Source: a bacterium (GTDB lineage: Bacteria; Planctomycetota; JAFGQW01). Taken from it: a DNA stretch of 64,000 nucleotides. Below, one piece after another: positions 23,588 through 30,937 of the stretch; the first letter of the stretch is position 1, and each line of letters begins with the position of its first letter. The notes below the pieces were generated by a model. It was not told where the DNA came from and did not search any database. It saw nothing but the letters and a program-made list of their open reading frames with translations. Position numbers and translations under genes: made by a program. Where the stretch lies: contig JAUHXU010000002.1 of assembly GCA_030426805.1 (NCBI GenBank), positions 930,001 to 994,000 on the forward strand, written 5' to 3'.

Positions 23588-25035
23588 CAGGGAATCCGAC
23601 TCGCGAACGAGTAGACGAGATCGGGGAACAGAAAGAGCGCGACGCAGCCGATCGACGTCACGACGATCGGCAGCAAGCACGCGATCGGCGCCTCCTGGAC
23701 GCCCTTGTCCCACGTGCCTTCGTCGGGGGCGACGAAGAACGCGCGGATCACGATCGGCATCAGGTAGGCGACGTTCAGGAACGAGCTGACGAGGAACACG
23801 ACGAGCAGTGCGACGTGCTCGGACTCGAGTGCGCCGAGCGCGAGGAACCACTTGCTCCACGCGCCCCCGAACGGCGGCAGCCCGATGATGCTCAGTGATC
23901 CGATCGCGAAGCAGAAGAGCGTCACCGGCATCGTGCGACCGATGCCCTTCATCTGGCTGATTTCGGTCTTGTGGTGCGCGACGTAGATCGCGCCGGCGCA
24001 GAAGAAGAGCGTGATCTTGCCGAACGCGTGCATCGCGATGTGCATCGCGCCGCCCTCGATCGCGAGGCGCGAGCCCATGCACGCCGCGAGCACGATGTAG
24101 GAGAGCTGCCCGACCGTCGAGTAGGCGAGCAACGCTTTCAGGTTGTCCCGCGTCATCGCGACGAGTGACGCGATGATCACCGTGGCGCCGGCCATCCAGC
24201 AGAGGACCGTGCCGAGGTCGTGTGCGGCGATGAAGTCGACACCGACGACGAAGACCGCGATCTTGAGCGCGATGAACACGCCCGCCTTGACGACCGCGAC
24301 CGCGTGCAGGAGCGCGCTGACCGGCGTCGGCGCGACCATCGCGTTCGGCAGCCAGAAGTGAAACGGCATCACCGCGCACTTGCCCGTGCCGAGGATGAAC
24401 AGCACGAACAGCGTCGCCGCCACGCCGGGCGTCACCACGCCGGCGAGGATGCCGCCGGCCTTGAAATCGACGGTGCCGGTCGCGACGTAGGTCCAGATGA
24501 TCGCGAGCAGGAGCAGGCACGTCGACGTGAAGAGCAGGATGCCGAGGTAGATTCGGCCTGCGCGGACCGCGGCCGGCGTGCCCTTGTGCGTGACGAGCGG
24601 GAAGGTCGAGAACGTCATCACTTCGTAGAACACGAACAGCGTGAACAGGTTCGCCGAGAACGCGATCCCGAGCGCGCTGCCGATCGCGATCGCGAAGCAG
24701 ATGTAGAAGCGCGTCTGCTTCTTCTCGTTGCCCGTGCGCATGTACCCGAACGAGTAGATCGAGTTGAAGATCCACAGGAAGCCGGCGACGAGCGCGTAGA
24801 TCATCCCGAGCGGTTCGGCGGCGAGCGCGAGTTCGATGCCCGGCACGACCTCGACGAGCGACGCGGTGGGACGCCCGCCTCCGAGCACGTCGGCCGCGAG
24901 GCTCGCGACGACGGCGAAGAGCGTGCCGGCCGTGACCATCGTCACGGTCTCGCGCAGGTTCGGCCATCGGCCGGCGAGGCCGATCAGCAGTGCTCCCGCG
25001 GCGGGGATCACGAGTGCGATCACGAGCGGGCTCAC
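23587..25035 (-). CDS. Antiporter-like / proton-conducting membrane subunit (NuoM/N-MrpD family), middle gene
   Basis: 482 residues from the GTG at 25035, which overlaps the upstream TGA (GTGA) for coupled translation. About 14 helices carry the antiporter family features: NLFTLFVFYEVMTFSTFPLV (helix 5 Glu), FILGTGKCAVMPFHFWLPNAMVAPTPVSALLHA (conserved Lys and the HFWLPxAMxAPTPVSALLHA-type helix 7 break; key motif MPFHFWLPNA), VVKAGVFIALKI, and LKALLAYSTVGQLSYIVLA followed by HAFGKITLFFCAGAI. The protein is presumably one of three ion-translocating modules in a membrane complex with its neighbours. No quinone-site, iron-sulfur or NADH-binding partner is encoded next to it. Confidence 0.9.
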   Translation of the reverse strand: MSPLVIALVIPAAGALLIGLAGRWPNLRETVTMVTAGTLFAVVASLAADVLGGGRPTASLVEVVPGIELALAAEPLGMIYALVAGFLWIFNSIYSFGYMRTGNEKKQTRFYICFAIAIGSALGIAFSANLFTLFVFYEVMTFSTFPLVTHKGTPAAVRAGRIYLGILLFTSTCLLLLAIIWTYVATGTVDFKAGGILAGVVTPGVAATLFVLFILGTGKCAVMPFHFWLPNAMVAPTPVSALLHAVAVVKAGVFIALKIAVFVVGVDFIAAHDLGTVLCWMAGATVIIASLVAMTRDNLKALLAYSTVGQLSYIVLAACMGSRLAIEGGAMHIAMHAFGKITLFFCAGAIYVAHHKTEISQMKGIGRTMPVTLFCFAIGSLSIIGLPPFGGAWSKWFLALGALESEHVALLVVFLVSSFLNVAYLMPIVIRAFFVAPDEGTWDKGVQEAPIACLLPIVVTSIGCVALFLFPDLVYSFASRIP

Positions 25036-26528
25036 GGGATCACCCCGAGCAGCGTTTCGGCTGCCGTCCGCGCGGTCGACGCCGTGAACGTCGCATCGAT
25101 GCCGAACCAGACGGTCGCGCCGATCAGGAGCCACGTCGGGATCAGCAGCGAGAGCGGTGCCTCGCGCACCTCGACCTCCGGCTGCGACGGCGCGGTGAAG
25201 TAGGCGAGTTCGACGAGTCGCCACACGTAGACGACCGCGAGCACCGAACCGCCGAGCACGACGATCGCGACGACCCAGCGGCCGCTCTCGATGCAGCCCT
25301 GGATCAGATACCACTTGCTGATGAAGCCGGCCGTGAGCGGCACGCCGACCAGGCTCAGGCCACCGACGACGATCGCCGCCGCGGTCAGCGGCATGCGCCG
25401 GCCGATCCCCTGGAACTCGCCGACGGTCACGTCGCCGAGCCGGTAGACGATCGCGCCGAGCGCGAGGAACAGGCCGCCCTTCGTGATCGCGTGATTGAAC
25501 ACGTGTACGATCGAGCCGGTCAGGCCGTCGGGGTTGTGCAGCCCCATTCCGAGGACGATGTAGCCGATCTGCGCCACACTCGAGTAGGCGAGCAGCCGCT
25601 TGATGTGGTTCTGGCGGATCGCGACGAACGATGCGAAGACGATCGCGATGCAGGAGAACGTGATCAGGAAGATGTCGACCGTGAATTGCCCCTCGGTGAA
25701 CGTACGGCCGAAGATCGTGAACATGAACCGGTAGGCCATGTAGGCGCCGACCTTGGTCGCGGTCGCCGCGAGGAACGCGGTGACCACCGACGGGGCGTAG
25801 GTGTAGGCGTTCGGCAGCCACATGTGGAGCGGGAACAGCGCCACCTTGAGCCCGAGCCCGACCGTCATGAACGCGAACGCGGTCAACACGACCCGGTTGT
25901 CGTGCAGGTCGTGGAGGCGGACCGCGAGGTCTGCCATGTTCAGCGTCCCGGTCATCATGTAGAGGTGACCGATGCCGAGCAGGATGAACGTCGCGCCGAC
26001 GGTGCCGAGGACGAGGTAGCGGAACGCCGCCGTCAGCGCCCGGCGGTCCTTGCCCATCCCGAGCGCGATCAGCGTGTAGGTCGACAGCGACGAGATCTCG
26101 AGCAGGACGTAGAGATTGAACGCGTCGCCGGTGATCGTGATGCCGAGGAGCCCCGTGAAGCAGAGCAGCCAGGCGGAGTAGAAGAACCGCCACCGGTAGT
26201 CCGGGACCTCGGCGGCGATGCTCCGGCGGGCGAAGACGGTCGTCACCGCGGCGATCCCGGCGACGATCAGCAGGATGAACGCGTTGACCGCGTCGACGCG
26301 CAGGGCGATCCCCCACGGCGGGGCCCATCCACCGATCGCGTATTCGACGGTCCCGTCGCGCAGCACGCGCGTCAGCAGCGCGATCGTCAGCCCGAACACG
26401 GTCCACGTCGTCGCGAGCGCGAGCATCCACGGCTGGTGGCGTCGGCCGACGAACAGTGCGCCGAGCCCCGCGAGCAGGGGGAGCACGACGATCAGGATCG
26501 GAAGGTGCTTCTGGACGAAGTCGATCAT
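25032..26528 (-). CDS. Antiporter-like / proton-conducting membrane subunit (MrpD/NuoN family), first gene
   Basis: 498 residues from the ATG at 26528, selected because GGAG lies 6 nt upstream; in-frame codons farther up give no signal. About 14 helices show the family hallmarks: DAFNLYVLLEISSLSTYTLIA (helix 5 Glu), GLGLKVALFPLHMWLPNAYTYAPSVVTAFLAATATKVGAY (conserved Lys; key motif FPLHMWLPNAYTYAP), IKRLLAYSSVAQIGYIVLGMG and HVFNHAITKGGLFLA. It is closest in style to MrpD/NuoN, with MWLPNAY...APS rather than APTPVSA. It heads the operon, preceded by the promoter at 26558-26585. Confidence 0.9.
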   Translation of the reverse strand: MIDFVQKHLPILIVVLPLLAGLGALFVGRRHQPWMLALATTWTVFGLTIALLTRVLRDGTVEYAIGGWAPPWGIALRVDAVNAFILLIVAGIAAVTTVFARRSIAAEVPDYRWRFFYSAWLLCFTGLLGITITGDAFNLYVLLEISSLSTYTLIALGMGKDRRALTAAFRYLVLGTVGATFILLGIGHLYMMTGTLNMADLAVRLHDLHDNRVVLTAFAFMTVGLGLKVALFPLHMWLPNAYTYAPSVVTAFLAATATKVGAYMAYRFMFTIFGRTFTEGQFTVDIFLITFSCIAIVFASFVAIRQNHIKRLLAYSSVAQIGYIVLGMGLHNPDGLTGSIVHVFNHAITKGGLFLALGAIVYRLGDVTVGEFQGIGRRMPLTAAAIVVGGLSLVGVPLTAGFISKWYLIQGCIESGRWVVAIVVLGGSVLAVVYVWRLVELAYFTAPSQPEVEVREAPLSLLIPTWLLIGATVWFGIDATFTASTARTAAETLLGVIP

Positions 26529-26557
26529 GGCTCCGGTCGCTGGGACTCGAAGCCGCA

Positions 26558-26585
26558 AGAATACCCGGTTTCAGGGCGAACGCAA
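26558..26585 (-). promoter_or_regulatory. Sigma-70-type promoter of the antiporter operon
   Basis: On the minus strand TTGCGT (26585-26580), a 16-bp spacer and GGGTATTCT with -10 TATTCT (26563-26558). The expected start near 26551 gives a leader of about 23 nt that includes the GGAG ribosome-binding site. Confidence 0.5.
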
Positions 26586-26653
26586 GGCGAACCGGGCGTG
26601 CCGCAACGTTCGCATCGCGCGGTCCGTTTTGGCGCGAAGCGGAGCAGGCGGCG

Positions 26654-27850
26654 TCAGCGGCGGACGACCTCGACGTTGGAGATGTCGAGGCTCGTCGGGA
26701 GCGACGGGTTGACCGCGGCCGCGCCGATGTAGAAGCGAATCCCGCTCGGGATCGTCGACGGGACGGTCGCGCGTGCGGTGGCGGAGCCGGCCCGGTCGAG
26801 GATACCGACGAAGCCCTGCGTGAGGCCGGGCAAGTCGCGGCAGACCGTCGTGAAGAAGAGCGCGTCGGGCGCGAGGGAGAGCGTGCGTCCGTCGGGGAGC
26901 GCGATGCCCGGTCGGTTCGCGAGCGACATCGCGACGCAGTAGCTGCGCGCCGACGAGCGCGGGAAGCGCAGGTCGATCGCGATCGTGACCGCGCGTTGTC
27001 CGCTGGCGACGGCGCTCAGATTCCGCGAGCCCCAGACCGCGATGTCGCGGAACGCGTAGCCCGCACCGTAGCTTCGAGTCGACGTGATCGACCCGTCGGG
27101 CGCGACGCGGAGAACGCGACCGTCGTAGGTGCCGACGAGGTGCTCGCCGGTCCATGGATGCACGGCGACCGCGCCCGCATTCGCGATGCCGACGACAATC
27201 GGCGAGGAACTCCGCGACGAAATCAGCACGAGCCCGCTTCGCGTGCCGAAGCGCGAGACCGCAATGCGCCCCGTGATCGGGTTGTAGGCGATGCCGGTCA
27301 GCGTCCCGAGGTTGGTCGCGATCGTCGAGTAGAGCCCGGTCACCCGGTCGAGTCGGAGCAGGTCGCCCTGTGGCTGCCGGGTGACGACGAAGTCGCCGGT
27401 GTCGCCGTCGCGGACGATTCGATCGAGTCCGAGTGGGCCATTCACCCAATCGGTCGCGGTCGTGCCGTCCCAGCGCACGATCCGGTTCGACGCGGCGAGC
27501 ACGAAGCTCCCGTCTTGGTCGAGTGCGAGGTCGCGCGGCGCGAGCGATGCGAACGTCGTCACGACCGACGGCGTCGCGTTCGCGCGGTAGCGGAAGAGCG
27601 CACCGCTGGAAAGCGTCGTCAGCACGAGCATCCCGTCGTTCGCGAACCCGGGCACGACCGCCGCCGGCCACAGTGTGGTCGTGCCCTGCACGGTGCGGAG
27701 TCCGAGCAGCCGGGTCTCGGTGTGAAAGACGCCCTGCTGCGCGCCGACCGACACGAGCACGAGGTCACCGTCGGCGGGCTGGGCGGTCGCATCGGGCGCG
27801 CTCCAGACGAGCACGACCGCGAGAGTCGCACGCACGAGGGGTCGCATCAT
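26654..27850 (-). CDS. Secreted beta-propeller-like protein with C-terminal sandwich domain
   Basis: 398 residues from the ATG at 27850, preferred over ATG 27856 because GGAG then sits 6 nt upstream. A Sec signal (RATLAVVLVWSAPDATAQ) is cleaved near residue 22. Residues about 30-280 form repeated four-strand blades of NHL/SGL type (for example GSFVLAASNRIVRWDG, TGLYSTIATNLGTLTGIAYNP, GEHLVGTYDGRVLRVAPDGS). The last about 110 residues (ALPDGRTLSLAPDALFF ... GFVGILDRAGSATARATVP) match the ends of the proteins at 30938, 34150 and 37399. There is no catalytic residue signature; likely periplasmic or extracellular binding protein. Confidence 0.75.
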   Translation of the reverse strand: MMRPLVRATLAVVLVWSAPDATAQPADGDLVLVSVGAQQGVFHTETRLLGLRTVQGTTTLWPAAVVPGFANDGMLVLTTLSSGALFRYRANATPSVVTTFASLAPRDLALDQDGSFVLAASNRIVRWDGTTATDWVNGPLGLDRIVRDGDTGDFVVTRQPQGDLLRLDRVTGLYSTIATNLGTLTGIAYNPITGRIAVSRFGTRSGLVLISSRSSSPIVVGIANAGAVAVHPWTGEHLVGTYDGRVLRVAPDGSITSTRSYGAGYAFRDIAVWGSRNLSAVASGQRAVTIAIDLRFPRSSARSYCVAMSLANRPGIALPDGRTLSLAPDALFFTTVCRDLPGLTQGFVGILDRAGSATARATVPSTIPSGIRFYIGAAAVNPSLPTSLDISNVEVVRR

Positions 27851-28017
27851 CGTCATCTCCGGAGTCGGTGCATCCAAGGTGGCGCAACCCCATCAAAGGG
27901 TCGCCACCGCCTGCGAGACAACGGGAATTCTCGAAAAGACGCGCATCGAACGCGGCCGGCGCGGGCAGAACGTGGGCACCTCGAGGGCTGTCGACGCGGC
28001 ACGGTGCGTCGTCCTGC

Positions 28018-28023
28018 TACAAT
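28018..28023 (+). promoter_or_regulatory. Possible -10 hexamer TACAAT for the sulfur-transport pair
   Basis: TACAAT lies 37 nt before the ATG at 28061, with the ribosome-binding site CGGGAG between them. The -35 region is weak (TCGACG at a 21-bp spacing), so this is tentative. The rest of 27851-28060 shows no other signal. Confidence 0.35.
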
Positions 28024-28060
28024 CCACCCTTCGTTCGGAATCGGCATCGGGAGCGACTCC

Positions 28061-28483
28061 ATGGATTGGGCGACCGTCTGGCCGGCGCTTCTCGGCGGCA
28101 CGTTGATCGGCGTGTCCGCGTCGGCATTGCTCGTATTGACCGGCAAGACCGCGGGCGTGAGCGGCATCGTCGACGGCGTGTTGCGCGGGGAGAAGGGGGA
28201 GCTTGGCTGGAAGGTGGCGTTTGCCGCCGGGCTGATCGTCGGCGGGGCGGTCCTCCTCTGGCTGGCGCCGGACAAGCTGCCGGCGGCGGCGCCGCGGTCG
28301 CTGCCGCTCGCGTTGTCGGCGGGACTGCTCGTCGGGTTCGGCACGCGCGTCGGTGGCGGGTGCACGAGCGGCCACGGGGTGTGCGGCATCGGTCGGCTGT
28401 CCGTGCGCGGCATCGTGGCGACGTGTGTGTTCATCGCCGTGGGGGCAGTGACGGTCATCGTGCTCCGAATGATCGGAGTGTGA
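28061..28483 (+). CDS. YeeE/YedE-family sulfur-compound transporter, first half
   Basis: 140 residues, about four membrane helices. The motif FGTRVGGGCTSGHGVCGIGRLS (about residues 96-117; key GGGCTSGHGVCG) carries the cysteine typical of YeeE/YedE (TsuA-like) proteins that import thiosulfate through a cysteine relay. Many bacteria encode the transporter as two half-length proteins; the second half starts 1 nt after this stop (TGAGATG). Likely role: uptake of thiosulfate or a related reduced-sulfur species across the inner membrane. Confidence 0.88.
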   Translation: MDWATVWPALLGGTLIGVSASALLVLTGKTAGVSGIVDGVLRGEKGELGWKVAFAAGLIVGGAVLLWLAPDKLPAAAPRSLPLALSAGLLVGFGTRVGGGCTSGHGVCGIGRLSVRGIVATCVFIAVGAVTVIVLRMIGV

Positions 28484-28484
28484 G

Positions 28485-28889
28485 ATGCAGATCGTGATCG
28501 CGTTTGCATGCGGTGTCGTGTTCGCGCTCGGGCTCGGCGTCTCGCAGATGACGGTGCCCTCGGTCGTCATCGGCTTCCTCGACTTCTTCGGCGAGTGGCA
28601 GCCCGCGTTGCTGTTCGTGATGGGGCCTGCCGTCGGCGTCTACCTGGTCGCGTGGCACCTCCGTCGCGGCCGATGCTCCCCGTGCGGCGCGACGCTGCCG
28701 GCGACGGCGGCGCACCGACTCGACGCACGGCTGTTCGTCGGCGCCTCGATCTTCGGGGTCGGGTGGGCGATCGCGGGCGTGTGCCCGGGTCCGGCGCTCG
28801 TGAATCTCGCGCGCCCCAACACGTTCACGCTCGGCTTTCTCGCCGCGATGTTGGCGGGGGTCGGCCTCAGTCACGCGGTGCGGCGGTAG
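28485..28889 (+). CDS. YeeE/YedE-family sulfur-compound transporter, second half (DUF6691-like)
   Basis: 134 residues with four helices. The conserved motif is GASIFGVGWAIAGVCPGPALVNL (key: GVCPGPA), the GxCPGP signature of the partner half-transporter. The N-terminus FACGVVFALGLGVSQMTVP and the following VIGFLDF segment are also typical. A CSPCGA cysteine pair lies in the central loop. It begins 1 nt after the first half, so the two are translated together and presumably form one pseudo-dimeric channel. Confidence 0.88.
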   Translation: MQIVIAFACGVVFALGLGVSQMTVPSVVIGFLDFFGEWQPALLFVMGPAVGVYLVAWHLRRGRCSPCGATLPATAAHRLDARLFVGASIFGVGWAIAGVCPGPALVNLARPNTFTLGFLAAMLAGVGLSHAVRR

Positions 28890-28936
28890 GCCAGTCGGGA
28901 GTCCGCGAATTGCGAACCGCGCAGCGTCCGCGACCG

Positions 28937-28942
28937 TAGGAT
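28937..28942 (+). promoter_or_regulatory. -10-like TAGGAT positioned for a leaderless transcript
   Basis: TAGGAT ends 6 nt before the GTG start at 28949. No Shine-Dalgarno lies in between. Confidence 0.35.
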
Positions 28943-28948
28943 CACGGT

Positions 28949-30838
28949 GTGCGAACCGTTGTCGTCTCCTTCTGCTGCCTGCTCTTCAGCGCTTCCGCGC
29001 TGATGCCCCAAGGCGCCGGCGGGCTGTCACCCGAATGGCGCGAACACCTGCGCGCCGGCTACGGAGCGCGGTCGCTCACTCCGCGCGTCCGCGGCGTGAT
29101 CGCCGGGTTGCGGTCGGAGGAGCCGGGGCTGCGCAAGCGGTCGGCCGAGTTGGCGGTGCAGTTGCTCGCGCAAGCACTGGCCGACGACACACCCGAGCCG
29201 GCGCCGTTCAAGAAGGGCTACGGGTGGGGGCTGGACGCGTGGTGGAGCATCGGCACGCCCGCATGGGGCCGCGGCACCCGGGCGGCCGCATGGCGTTATC
29301 GACTGATGAGCGCAGTCGGCTGCGGCGGGTTCAGCGAGGCGACGATCCCGATCGTGCGCTGGTTCATCCGCAACGAGCGCCCTCGTACGATGCCGTTGAA
29401 GAAGCGGATGATCCGCGTTCTGACCTCGTCACGCGGGGCGGCGTGGGACGCGCTGCGGGTCGAGACCGCGGTCACGGCCACCGCGACGTCCTTCGCGAAG
29501 GTGGCGGCCCTCCGAGAGATCGTGCAGCGCGACGTGCCGATGGACGCCGACGTCGTCCGGCGGCTCGCTCACTGCTTTCAACCCGACGTGCGGGCGCTCG
29601 CTCGCGGCCTCGCCAAGAAACTCGGTCATCCCGATCCCGGTCCGTTCGACGCGGTCGCCGCGGTGAAGGGCCCGGCGCTTCAGGCGCTACTCGAGACGGT
29701 GCGTCCGTTCGTCCCCTACCTGCCGCCGGCCGACGCGACGCTCGTCGTGGCGACGGTCGCGGGAGAGGGCGAGCAGCGCGGCTGGCTGATCGCCGAGGAC
29801 GAGACGTCGTGGACGATGTTCACGGCACACGGCATGCGGCGCCGCTGGCCGAAGGCGGGGCGGACGGAGGTGACGTTGACGTCGCGGTCGATCACCGAGG
29901 AGGTCGCATGGGTCGAAGCCCAGCGGACCGCGTTCCCTGGCGACGGGTGCTCATTGACGGGCATCCGGTTGAGAGGTTGTTCCCTCTACGAACTGCTCCT
30001 GTCCCTCTGGCTGGCGGATCGCGGGGACCACGGGTCGGTCGCACGGGTGTTGCTGCCGGCGCTCAGCATGAAGCACTTCCCCAGGGACATCGATCTGCCG
30101 GGCCTCGCCCGTGACGTGCTCGGCCACCGTCAGGGCGTGCAGATGTTGATGGCCTTCATCGCCGACCGGCGTCCGACGCACACCGTCCGGCTCGCGCGCG
30201 AACTGCTCCGGCACTTTCCGTTCGGCATCTACCGTCCGACGGCCCAGCGACTCCTGGCGGAGATGCCCCGGCACGCGCACGACTTCGAGACGCTCACGCT
30301 GCCGACGCCCGAGGCGTGGGGGGCGCTCGAGGCGACCCTCTCGCGCGAGGAGGCGATCCGCTACCTGGCGACCCGACTTCGCTTGATCACGAGCATCGTG
30401 TCGGTCGAGCGTTGGGGCCGGGATGATCGCTACCGGTACGCGCGCCAGCGGCGTCGAGTTGCCGGGCTGGATCCCGCTCTCGCATCCTGGCTCGACTGCC
30501 CGACGATTCGCTGGGACGGCGATGAGGTGATCAACCCGTTCCTGCAACTCGTCGGCGTCGACGATCCGTCCCGCCCCCGTCGCCAGGGAATGAAGCTCGA
30601 GCGACGCGACGTCGCGGTGCTCGCACCGTTTCTCCTCGACGACGTCTTCACGCGTTCCGTCACGATGATCGACGTGGAGCAGATCTGGGAGCTCGTGCGT
30701 ACCCGGGAACTCGTCGCCGCCCTGATCGAGCACGCGGCCGGTCGAGCGATGGTCGATCTGAAGGCGTTCGATGCGATGTCGGCGGAGGCAGGTGAAGCGG
30801 AGGTCGACCGGCTCATCGCGTGGGCTCGAGCGAAGTAG
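28949..30838 (+). CDS. Exported helical-repeat (HEAT-like) protein of unknown function
   Basis: 629 residues from a GTG at 28949; this start gives a signal peptide directly (VVVSFCCLLFSASALMPQG). The mature protein is mostly helical with Arg/Leu/Ala-rich repeats resembling HEAT repeats (VRGVIAGLRSEEPGLRKRSAELAVQLL; FQPDVRALARGLAKKLGH). A small strand-rich insertion lies near 265-315 (ATLVVATVAGEGEQRGWLIAEDETSWTMFTAHGMRR; key EGEQRGWLIAEDETSWTMF). No enzymatic motif is recognised. It starts 59 nt after the transporter pair but has its own -10, so it need not belong to that operon. Its 3' end is followed directly by palindromic element copy 2. Confidence 0.7.
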   Translation: MRTVVVSFCCLLFSASALMPQGAGGLSPEWREHLRAGYGARSLTPRVRGVIAGLRSEEPGLRKRSAELAVQLLAQALADDTPEPAPFKKGYGWGLDAWWSIGTPAWGRGTRAAAWRYRLMSAVGCGGFSEATIPIVRWFIRNERPRTMPLKKRMIRVLTSSRGAAWDALRVETAVTATATSFAKVAALREIVQRDVPMDADVVRRLAHCFQPDVRALARGLAKKLGHPDPGPFDAVAAVKGPALQALLETVRPFVPYLPPADATLVVATVAGEGEQRGWLIAEDETSWTMFTAHGMRRRWPKAGRTEVTLTSRSITEEVAWVEAQRTAFPGDGCSLTGIRLRGCSLYELLLSLWLADRGDHGSVARVLLPALSMKHFPRDIDLPGLARDVLGHRQGVQMLMAFIADRRPTHTVRLARELLRHFPFGIYRPTAQRLLAEMPRHAHDFETLTLPTPEAWGALEATLSREEAIRYLATRLRLITSIVSVERWGRDDRYRYARQRRRVAGLDPALASWLDCPTIRWDGDEVINPFLQLVGVDDPSRPRRQGMKLERRDVAVLAPFLLDDVFTRSVTMIDVEQIWELVRTRELVAALIEHAAGRAMVDLKAFDAMSAEAGEAEVDRLIAWARAK

Positions 30839-30923
30839 TTTGTCCCGCCGATTTGTCCCTCAGGCGGGACATTTCTTCGTTTGAAGGGCTTCAAACGCGA
30901 ATCTGTCCCGGTTGAGGGACAGA
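30839..30923. repeat. Dispersed three-hairpin palindromic element, copy 2
   Basis: A pre-arm TTTGTCCCGCCGA is followed by a palindrome centred at 30887.5. It has TGTCCCTCAGGCGGGACA on the left, GTTTGAAG-GG-CTTCAAAC in the centre and CTGTCCC-GGTTGA-GGGACAG on the right. It fills the space between two convergent genes (stops at 30838 and 30938), so it may serve as a bidirectional terminator. Confidence 0.9.
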
Positions 30924-30937
30924 ATTCGCGGTGAAGG

